NCBI GenBank assembly: GCA_020632975.1
Contig: JACKEL010000010.1
Location: 62,001-126,000, forward strand
Direction: 5' to 3'
Length of the DNA: 64,000 nucleotides
Source: Myxococcales bacterium
GTDB taxonomy: Bacteria; Myxococcota_C; UBA6777
The notes beneath the pieces are model-generated. The model had not been told where the DNA came from and searched no databases. It saw only the letters and a list, made by a program, of their open reading frames with translations. The position numbers and the translations under genes were made by a program. This document shows, in pieces, positions 53,826 through 60,609 of this stretch. Position 1 is the stretch's first letter. The number at the start of each line of letters is the position of its first letter.

Positions 53826-53857
53826 GGTGATTTCTATCACACTTCATGTGGTATAGT
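53826..53857 (+). promoter_or_regulatory. promoter with CRP-like box for the receiver-kinase gene
   Basis: GGTGATTTCTATCACA (53826-53841) is a CRP/FNR-family site (GTGA-N6-TCAC, symmetric). An extended -10, TGGTATAGT with TATAGT at 53852-53857, follows 10 nt later. The box covers the -35 region, so binding there would probably compete with RNA polymerase. The leader to the ATG at 53962 is about 100 nt. Confidence 0.5.
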
Positions 53858-53961
53858 TTTTGATAGTCATGCATAAAGACTCCGTGGCGCCCAAAGATAA
53901 GTGCAAACCAACGAAAACAGAAGCGCCAGACACCCCCGAGCTTCAAAAGTGAGGTTGCATT

Positions 53962-55332
53962 ATGGATCTTTACACATCAACTGAGATACAAAACAGTCCA
54001 AGCTACTTTGGAGCCCATGGTCACCGCTCCTCAAAGGGAGCCATTTCAACAAACAAGAATCCCGAGATGAACGACGAAACAACAGGTTGTGTTCTGATTG
54101 TAGATGACGACGAAGATATCCACGCCATGTTGCGCTATACCCTCGAACATGCAGGGATCAGTGTTCTTTGTGCTCAAGATGCTTACGAAGCCATCGCCCT
54201 TCTCCACCAAAACAAAGTGGACGTGATCTTACTCGACGTCTTGATGCCTGGAGAAGACGGCTTTCACTTCCACCAACGCCTACTCAAAAGCGACCGTTGG
54301 AAAGAACTTCCCATCCTCTTTTTGACCTCCGTAGGCAACGAAGAACGCATCCTCGAAGCCTACGCCAAGGGCGCCGAGGATTACATCACCAAACCTTTCG
54401 TGCCACAAGTGGTCGCTGCCAAGGTCAAAAAGATCATCTCTCGCCAAAGGAAGTTGCAGTCTCTCAATCAAGACAACTTGCTTCCTGGCTATCAAATTGG
54501 CGGAAAATACGTGATCTTGCGTGAGATTGGCCGTGGTGGGATGGGCTTTGTGTACTTGGCCCGCCACACCCAAACGAGCCAACTCTACGCGATCAAAGTC
54601 TTCTACACACGGGGCTCTTCGGCCGAACACCGCCAACGTTTCCAAGAAGAGATCCAAACCTTGTCCTCGCTGTCTCACCCCAACTTGATCCGCCTCTACG
54701 ACGCAGGACAACAGGACCACTTCATCTTCTACGCGATGGACTACCTCACAGGCGGTTCGTTGTACGACCGCATCACCAAACGCGGCGCACTCCGTGAAGA
54801 AGAAGCTCTCTCCTTGTGCGGAGACATCGCTAGCGCGCTTCAACACGCCCATGACCGAGGCATCTACCACCGCGATCTCAAGAGTGAAAACATCCTCTTC
54901 AACAACTTTGGAGAGCCCGTACTCACGGACTTTGGTGTCGCGCTCAACTTGTTTAGCCACAATGAGCGGCTTACCAAAACGGGCTTTGTTGTGGGAACCG
55001 TGCCTTACCTTTCGCCCGAACAAGTCTTGGGCGTCGATGAAGCCGATCACCGCGCAGATATCTTCAGCTTGGGGATCATCTTTTACGAGATGCTCACGGG
55101 CCAGCACCCCTTTCCAGGTGAGGCTCCCCACGACATCATGACGCGGATCTTGCGTTCTCCCCACACCCCCGTGCGGAAACTCAATCCACGGCTATCCGAA
55201 GAAACCCAGCGGATCTGTGATATGGCGCTCACCAAAGACCGCGAACAACGCTACCAACAAGCCAGCGAACTGAGCCTCGCCTGCAAACAAACGTTGGACT
55301 ACATCCGATACCAAAAAAACAACGTTCTCTGA
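53962..55332 (+). CDS. receiver domain-Ser/Thr kinase fusion
   Basis: A 456-aa cytoplasmic protein with GAGG 8 nt before the ATG. After a Ser/Asn-rich 35 residues, a receiver domain spans about 40-165 (VLIVDDDEDIH, acceptor Asp92 in VILLDVLMPGEDG, LTSVG, and the conserved Lys in ITKPF). A complete Hanks kinase follows (about 175-450): GRGGMGFVY, AIKVF, HRDLKSEN with His303 and Asp305, DFGVA, SPEQ. The order links two-component phosphorylation on Asp to Ser/Thr phosphorylation of a target. The cognate histidine kinase is not adjacent; the nearest in the window is the interrupted hybrid kinase, which has its own receiver. No membrane segment is present. Confidence 0.95.
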   Translation: MDLYTSTEIQNSPSYFGAHGHRSSKGAISTNKNPEMNDETTGCVLIVDDDEDIHAMLRYTLEHAGISVLCAQDAYEAIALLHQNKVDVILLDVLMPGEDGFHFHQRLLKSDRWKELPILFLTSVGNEERILEAYAKGAEDYITKPFVPQVVAAKVKKIISRQRKLQSLNQDNLLPGYQIGGKYVILREIGRGGMGFVYLARHTQTSQLYAIKVFYTRGSSAEHRQRFQEEIQTLSSLSHPNLIRLYDAGQQDHFIFYAMDYLTGGSLYDRITKRGALREEEALSLCGDIASALQHAHDRGIYHRDLKSENILFNNFGEPVLTDFGVALNLFSHNERLTKTGFVVGTVPYLSPEQVLGVDEADHRADIFSLGIIFYEMLTGQHPFPGEAPHDIMTRILRSPHTPVRKLNPRLSEETQRICDMALTKDREQRYQQASELSLACKQTLDYIRYQKNNVL

Positions 55333-55357
55333 TCCCCTTCCCCAAGTCACCTCCCAA

Positions 55358-56491
55358 TCAAAAGCCTTCGAATCCCCCCATAATCCGCAGAAAGCGATGA
55401 CCGCTGGGGTCAACCCTTTCGTAATCTCCCTCCACACTCTGAAAAACAGCAGAAACTGACAAGCGAAAGTACCTGATCTTCAAACTGATTCCAAACTCTC
55501 CCTCGACCACAATCGGCACCTTGGGAACCGAGTGACTGTCTTGGAAGAGCGTGCCGTCCAAAAACATATTCCGCGCAACAAACCGAACGACGGGGCGAAT
55601 AAAGACATAGAACTCCCAGTCCTGTAGCCCGCGCCCGCCCATCCCATGCGGTCCCACCGTAGGGTTGCCGATGATCGGCTTCCCTGTAAGGGGATGATGC
55701 GAACCTTCGCGCAACAACCATGGAAGATCTTCTGAGCTGGGGATCATGTTGATGATATAGCCGAAACGAAGGGTCAAACCGATCATCCCACGCACCCACA
55801 CATTCCCTAGATCCCCCCCTGTAAACAGCGAAAGATCGAGGTGACGTGTGTTTCGAGAAACGATCTGTGCGATCTCTTTGGACCAACGGACCCCCAACTG
55901 AAACGTCGGTTCATTGGGCAGTTGGTTATGCCATCCTTGCGGAACAGGCGGATCTGTGGACTGGATCAACTGACGCGCCAACCAATGCCAGTTGGTTTGG
56001 AACTCATCGCCAAAGGCCCACGGCCCCACGATCCCCAAACTAGCTTGCACTTTGAGATTCCAGTCCGCCCCTTGGACCTCGTACTTGACTCCCCCAAACA
56101 ACCAAGCCGCAAAAGGCCGATCCCCCTCAATAAAGCGGCGAATCGTAATGTTGTTGGGCGTGTACATGTGGTGCCCAACAAACACACTCAGCGACGAGAG
56201 AGCCATCACGCGATCCGAAAAAAAGAAACGGCTCATGGCTTGCGCGGCATCTCCAAGCTTTCCGAGATTCGCGACCTCCAAGAGTAGACCGCTCGAATAC
56301 ATTCGATCGGTCCCAAAATACACGTCGTTATCGTGTAATAAGAAAACATGTTCGGGCAGGCGACCTTGAAGGGACCAAGGATTACCCGCGTGTGCAAAGT
56401 GGTTGTTGCTACTCCACCCCAAGCAACAGAGAAGGGCGAAAAGCCCTAGCCACCAACCTTTTCGATTGCTTTTCCTCGAAGTACATCTCAT
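55358..56491 (-). CDS. LpxR-like outer-membrane lipid A 3'-O-deacylase (DUF2219)
   Basis: A 377-aa protein from the ATG at 56491; an earlier TTG adds six residues. The signal peptide ends HFAHA. HVFLLHDNDVYFGTDRMYSSG, GHHMYTPNNITIRRFIEGDRPFAAW and LGIVGPWAFGDEFQTNWHW, with PQGWHNQLPNEPTFQLG, are the DUF2219/LpxR blocks, including the Asn and His of the active site. LpxR removes the 3'-acyloxyacyl chain of lipid A in the outer membrane, so the organism has LPS or an LPS-like outer leaflet. It is convergent with the receiver-kinase gene (25-nt gap). Confidence 0.9.
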   Translation of the reverse strand: MRCTSRKSNRKGWWLGLFALLCCLGWSSNNHFAHAGNPWSLQGRLPEHVFLLHDNDVYFGTDRMYSSGLLLEVANLGKLGDAAQAMSRFFFSDRVMALSSLSVFVGHHMYTPNNITIRRFIEGDRPFAAWLFGGVKYEVQGADWNLKVQASLGIVGPWAFGDEFQTNWHWLARQLIQSTDPPVPQGWHNQLPNEPTFQLGVRWSKEIAQIVSRNTRHLDLSLFTGGDLGNVWVRGMIGLTLRFGYIINMIPSSEDLPWLLREGSHHPLTGKPIIGNPTVGPHGMGGRGLQDWEFYVFIRPVVRFVARNMFLDGTLFQDSHSVPKVPIVVEGEFGISLKIRYFRLSVSAVFQSVEGDYERVDPSGHRFLRIMGGFEGF

Positions 56492-56771
56492 CCCAATAAC
56501 CTGTCGCAAAAAGATCGTGGGGAACCGCTGTTACAGGTTGCGGCATAGCGGGGCTCACAAGGCCCTTTCAGCTTTGGCCGTGCTCCTGGACACTGAGCAA
56601 GGCTCGGACAAGCAAAAACAAAAGCCTAGGATGCCATAGCTCACCAAAGTGTTACAAGCAGTGGACAAAAATGCACACGACAAAAAAGCTTTCTTGGGGG
56701 GAGATCAAACACAAAAGAAGGGAAGAATAGAAAGATCGCAGAGGAGAAACCTGGAAGATTAGAAGGAAGGA

Positions 56772-58538
56772 TTACAGCTCGTCTGCTCCAAAGTCCATAA
56801 GGGCATCTTTGCCAGCAGAGATGAACTGAACGATCGCATCCACTTCAGGAAGGATGTTGCGGAAGAAGAAACGAGCGGTCTTGATCTTGGTTTGGCTGAA
56901 CTTATCGCCGCGCTGGATCGCGTGGGTGAGTTGCAAACACCACATGTAAGCCATCGCGGTGTACCCAAAGAGGTTGAGATAGTTCGATGCCACCGCACCA
57001 ACCAACTCAGGGTCAGCCATCGCAGTCTCGCCAAGGCTCATGGTGACTTGGTTGAGCTTCTTCGAAGTCTCTTTCAAGGGCCCGATGAACTCGGCCATGA
57101 CTTCATTTTCTTTGTTTTCACGGATGAAGTCTGTGATCAAGCTGGTGAACTTCATGAACGAACGCCCCATGTTGCGGGGGAGTTTGCGTCCAACCAAGTC
57201 GAGTGCTTGGATGTGGTTGGTCCCTTCGTAAAGCATCGCGATACGCAAGTCACGAAGGTACTGTTCCACGGACCAGTCTTGGGTGTAACCAGCGCCACCC
57301 ATCAACTGCAATGCGTCCGAAACGTTCAAGAAACCGCGCTCAGTGAAGAAGCTCTTGATGATCGGGGTCAACAAAGCCACCAAGTCATCGGACTCTTCGC
57401 GAACTTGCTCATCTTTGTGGTACAAGCTCAAGTCGTGGTGCTTGCCCACAAAGTAACCCAAAGCACGCATCGCTTCGTTGGTTGCGCGCACATTCAAGAG
57501 CATACGGCGAACATCGGGGTGAACCAAGATGTTGTCCGCAGAGGCGTTGGGATCTTGACGCTCAGGGTTCAGCGAACGGCTTTGACGGCGATCTTTTGCG
57601 AAAGCCAACGCGGTTTGGTAAGAGATCTCAGAAAGAGCAACCCCTTCCATCCCCACGCCAAGACGAGCCATGTTCATCATGGTGAACATCCCACGCATAC
57701 CTTTGTGGGGCTCGCCAACCAACCAACCACGCGCATCTTCCAAGTTCATCACACAAGTAGGCGATGCATGGATCCCCATCTTGTGCTCCAAACCACCACA
57801 GAAGATCGGGTTGCGCTGGCCATCCAAAGTGAACTTGGGAACCACGAACAAGCTGATGCCCTTGATTCCTTCGGGTGCATCGGGCAAACGAGCCAAGACC
57901 AAGTGAACGATGTTCTCGGCCATATCGTGCTCACCAAAGGTGATCCAGATCTTGGTTCCTGTCAGAAGGTATCCGTCACCATCAGGCGCAACCACAGCTT
58001 TGGTTTTGATCAAACCAAGGTCCGTTCCGCACTGTGGCTCGGTCAAACACATGGTTCCCGTCCACTTCCCAGAGATCAAGTTGGGCAAGTAGGCTTGTTT
58101 TTGTTCATCAGAACCATGGTGCAACAAAGCGTCGATCAAGCCGTGGGTCAGTCCAGGACACATGGTGAAGCTCTTGTTGGTGGCTGTCGCCATCTCAGAA
58201 ATCACCATCCCTACCAAGTAAGGTGCACCACCACCGCCGTACTCTGGGTCTTGCGAGAGGCTCAACATCCCCGCTTCAGAAAACTTTTCGTACAGCTCTT
58301 TGAAACCACGAGGGGTCGTTACGCTGTGATCTTCGGGGTTGTACTTCACACCTTCTACATCACCCGAACGGTTCAATGGCAACATCTCGTTGGTGCAGAA
58401 CTTTCCGTTCTCTTCCAAGATCGCCATCACCGTCTCAAGGTCGTAGTCCTCGTACCTTTCGAGACTGGCCACTTCGTCGTAGCCCAGTGCTTCCAAAAGG
58501 AATCTCATGTCTTCGAGTGGTGCTTTGTAAATCTGCAT
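56772..58538 (-). CDS. acyl-CoA dehydrogenase
   Basis: A 588-aa protein starting MQIYKAPLED; the longer frame starts without a ribosome site. The layout matches the long acyl-CoA dehydrogenases of about 590 residues with an extra C-terminal domain. FAD/substrate signatures include TGTMCLTEPQCGTDLGL and KIWITFGEHD. The catalytic base region is MLYEGTNHIQALDLVGRKL. The C-terminal PF12806-like domain is helical. It acts in fatty-acid or aromatic-acid beta-oxidation with an ETF acceptor. It is divergent from a TetR regulator and preceded by two inverted repeats. Confidence 0.95.
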   Translation of the reverse strand: MQIYKAPLEDMRFLLEALGYDEVASLERYEDYDLETVMAILEENGKFCTNEMLPLNRSGDVEGVKYNPEDHSVTTPRGFKELYEKFSEAGMLSLSQDPEYGGGGAPYLVGMVISEMATATNKSFTMCPGLTHGLIDALLHHGSDEQKQAYLPNLISGKWTGTMCLTEPQCGTDLGLIKTKAVVAPDGDGYLLTGTKIWITFGEHDMAENIVHLVLARLPDAPEGIKGISLFVVPKFTLDGQRNPIFCGGLEHKMGIHASPTCVMNLEDARGWLVGEPHKGMRGMFTMMNMARLGVGMEGVALSEISYQTALAFAKDRRQSRSLNPERQDPNASADNILVHPDVRRMLLNVRATNEAMRALGYFVGKHHDLSLYHKDEQVREESDDLVALLTPIIKSFFTERGFLNVSDALQLMGGAGYTQDWSVEQYLRDLRIAMLYEGTNHIQALDLVGRKLPRNMGRSFMKFTSLITDFIRENKENEVMAEFIGPLKETSKKLNQVTMSLGETAMADPELVGAVASNYLNLFGYTAMAYMWCLQLTHAIQRGDKFSQTKIKTARFFFRNILPEVDAIVQFISAGKDALMDFGADEL

Positions 58539-58655
58539 CTCTTTTTGCCTCGTTTTGTTGGCTGTCATCCCTGACCCACCCAACTTTATACAAAACAAAT
58601 CACTTTGGTGGGTATTGTGAATGATGATTCAGTCCCAGGGTAAAAGGCTCACAGT

Positions 58656-58671
58656 ATGTCGCCCACGACAT
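58656..58671. promoter_or_regulatory. palindromic operator candidate
   Basis: ATGTCGCCCACGACAT is a perfect 6-bp inverted repeat with a 4-nt spacer, 118-133 nt upstream of the acyl-CoA dehydrogenase start. It is separate from the TetR operator-like site at 58724. It could bind the TetR regulator or another one. Confidence 0.45.
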
Positions 58672-58723
58672 CTATGTTACTTCTGAATCTTCGTTCAAAG
58701 AATCTCTACAAAATGACTGAAGA

Positions 58724-58766
58724 TGTCAAGTAGAGATTGACAAAAAATGTAAAACGTCAAGAATAC
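58724..58766 (+). promoter_or_regulatory. TetR promoter and overlapping operator
   Basis: TGTCAA (58724-58729), 7 nt, TTGACA (58737-58742) is a perfect 19-bp inverted repeat. The right arm is the -35 hexamer TTGACA, with GAATAC (58761-58766) as a -10 after 18 nt. An operator on the -35 box of the regulator's own promoter is the usual arrangement for autorepression by TetR proteins. Confidence 0.6.
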
Positions 58767-58812
58767 ATGCCCAAACAGAGAGTCCACCGAGCAGCACCAC
58801 GACGGATTTGTG

Positions 58813-59424
58813 ATGCAGGAGAAGAAGATACAGATGCGAAAACAAACGCAAGAGCAAACAGGAACAAGCGAGGGCAGCCGTGAGCGCATCTTGGATGCGG
58901 TGGAGGCTTCTTTGCAAACAAGCGGCGTGGGTCGCTTGACCGTTTCGCAAGTCTCTCGTCAAGCGGGCCTCTCGCGCCAAGCCATCTACAGCTACTTTCC
59001 TACCAAGGACGAGTTGATCAGCGCCTTTTTGATTCGCTCAGGAGAAAGGCTTGCGCGTCATGTAGAACGCGTCTTTGAACAGCTCGAAGACGCCCACGAA
59101 GCGCTCCACCTTGCGATCTTGCAGACCCTCACTTTTGTGCAGACCAGCCCGATCTTCCAAGAAACCAGCGAGCGCGACGAGTTGGCCCCTTTTCTCTCAA
59201 GCCGTGGCGAGCTCCTGATCGGGTTGGGGCGCGAGATGATGGCGACCCTGCTTGCGCGTTATTTTGCGATCACCGAACGCGCAGCGCGTCTTCCTGCGGA
59301 TAGCGTTGTGCGGCTCTTCATCTCCCACATCCTCACACCCGATCCAGACGCCAGTCGAGAAGACGTCGCACGCCAACTCACGGACTTCCTTCTTAAAGTC
59401 GTATCGCCCCCCAAAGCTGACTGA
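58813..59424 (+). CDS. TetR-family transcriptional regulator
   Basis: A 203-aa protein starting MQEKKIQMRK; GTG at 58810 and ATG at 58834 are alternative starts. The helix-turn-helix is in SRERILDAVEASLQ, VSQVSRQAGLSRQAIYSYFP and TKDELISAFL. The C-terminal ligand domain is helical and ends LTDFLLKVVSPPKAD. Divergent position next to an acyl-CoA dehydrogenase suggests it responds to an acyl-CoA or fatty acid and represses that gene and itself, consistent with the inverted repeats between them. Confidence 0.93.
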   Translation: MQEKKIQMRKQTQEQTGTSEGSRERILDAVEASLQTSGVGRLTVSQVSRQAGLSRQAIYSYFPTKDELISAFLIRSGERLARHVERVFEQLEDAHEALHLAILQTLTFVQTSPIFQETSERDELAPFLSSRGELLIGLGREMMATLLARYFAITERAARLPADSVVRLFISHILTPDPDASREDVARQLTDFLLKVVSPPKAD

Positions 59425-59683
59425 TTCGTCATGACTTTCTTCATTTTTTTTTGATAAAAAAACTTGCAAAATCGACGCGCCTATGAGTAACTGACAACAC
59501 GGCTGGGACGCCGCATCTAAAGAGATAACATAATTGAGCTTAATCATTCAAAAAACAAGAGAGCTCGTCATCACTTCCCCGCCTAGTTTGTAATAAACAA
59601 CTCCCAAAAAAACGACTTGAGATGTAGGTCATGCCCAAACAAAAAAACAGGGTCCCCCTTCGACCAAGTCACCCAAAAAGTCG

Positions 59684-59702
59684 CTACGCCTCCGCGTAGG
59701 AG
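59684..59702 (+). promoter_or_regulatory. alternative SD/anti-SD hairpins before the receiver gene
   Basis: CTACGC (59684-59689) and GCGTAG (59694-59699) form a perfect 6-bp stem with loop CTCC. That loop (59690-59693) can instead pair with GGAG (59699-59702), the ribosome site of the gene starting at 59714. One fold frees the site, the other hides it. Confidence 0.35.
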
Positions 59703-59713
59703 AACTAAATCCC

Positions 59714-60361
59714 ATGGAACCAATTCACTCAGCAGTGCTGCCCAATGTTCACACGGGTCATACAAAGTTCCCAATGGGTCCCCGCCAACCAAAACTTCGC
59801 GAGATCGATCTCCTTAACCAAGAACGCCGAGAAACAACGCACCCCAGCGAGTCCCTGCTTCCATCAAAACATCCAACCCACACACGCCCCCTTCGAGACA
59901 CGTCAGAAAGCAAACCCCCCCCACAAGGACAAACCCCTGACCTTGGTCGCTTGTCTGACCAACAACCTTTTCATGTATTGTTGGCTGAAGATGATGAGAC
60001 AGTACGGTTGTTGACGGGTCGTTACTTGGAACTTCACGGGATCAAAGTCACAGCAGGGAGCAATGGTCTAGAAGCTTACCAAAGGTTTCTATCGACCCCA
60101 GAACACTTCGATGTCTTGTTGACGGACTTGCAGATGCCCGAACTTAGCGGTCAACAACTGGCCCACTTGGTCCGACAACAACGACCTGAACTCCCGATCC
60201 TTTTTGTTTCAGGTTTTAGTGCCGAACCTATCCAACTCGAAGATTATCTCAGTGGCCCTACCACCTTCCTCCCCAAGCCCTACGCACTAGCGCACTTACT
60301 TAACGCGCTGCGAAACTTGGTACACCTCTCCGCCCAAGCCACCCCCCACGCAAACGCCTAA
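59714..60361 (+). CDS. single-domain response regulator with disordered N-terminus
   Basis: A 215-aa protein with TAGGAGA about 11 nt before the ATG. Residues 1-85 are polar and Pro/His/Ser-rich, probably disordered. A receiver domain follows (about 87-205): VLLAEDDETVRLL, LLTDLQMPELSG with the acceptor Asp, FVSGFS and LPKPYA. There is no output domain. Proteins of this type act on partner kinases or flagellar/motility parts. It is convergent with the small four-Cys gene (8-nt gap). Confidence 0.9.
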   Translation: MEPIHSAVLPNVHTGHTKFPMGPRQPKLREIDLLNQERRETTHPSESLLPSKHPTHTRPLRDTSESKPPPQGQTPDLGRLSDQQPFHVLLAEDDETVRLLTGRYLELHGIKVTAGSNGLEAYQRFLSTPEHFDVLLTDLQMPELSGQQLAHLVRQQRPELPILFVSGFSAEPIQLEDYLSGPTTFLPKPYALAHLLNALRNLVHLSAQATPHANA

Positions 60362-60369
60362 AGCCCCCA

Positions 60370-60579
60370 TCACTCGCCTTGTTCCGCTTGCTCTTCGTTC
60401 GTTTTTTTTGCGACAAAAGCACCGCACTGACGGATGGGTTGCGAGAAATAACGTTCTTCTCGAAGCATACACATCATGTAAATCGTTTGTTTTTTCGTAT
60501 AGATCAGCTTGAGGCCTTCGCACTGATGGCAAAGACTATAAGGAAAAGGAAGTGATATTTCGGGTACTTGCTTTGACAT
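60370..60579 (-). CDS. small four-cysteine (zinc-ribbon-like) protein
   Basis: A 69-aa protein starting MSKQVPEISL. The cysteines are CHQC (17 and 20), MMC (37) and RQC (52), in the order C-x2-C ... C ... C. The text around them (LIYTKKQTIYMMCM, then RYFSQPIRQCGAF) fits a widespread small-protein pattern in which a final yP-x-qP-x3-C motif closes a zinc site. Function unknown. It starts 30 nt after the stop of the transmembrane kinase gene on the same strand, so it may be the last gene of that operon. No strong ribosome site. Confidence 0.6.
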   Translation of the reverse strand: MSKQVPEISLPFPYSLCHQCEGLKLIYTKKQTIYMMCMLREERYFSQPIRQCGAFVAKKTNEEQAEQGE

Positions 60580-60609
60580 CCGCACGACAACCTGTGTGGT
60601 TTGGGGCGC

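Noticed and set aside
56500..56760. tRNA or small structured RNA upstream of the LpxR-like gene
   Set aside because: No cloverleaf arms or T-loop sequence could be found; only weak inverted repeats.
56892..58574. 560-codon plus-strand frame opposite the acyl-CoA dehydrogenase
   Set aside because: The minus strand encodes a clear acyl-CoA dehydrogenase; the antisense translation is His/Val/Gln-rich with no recognisable domain.
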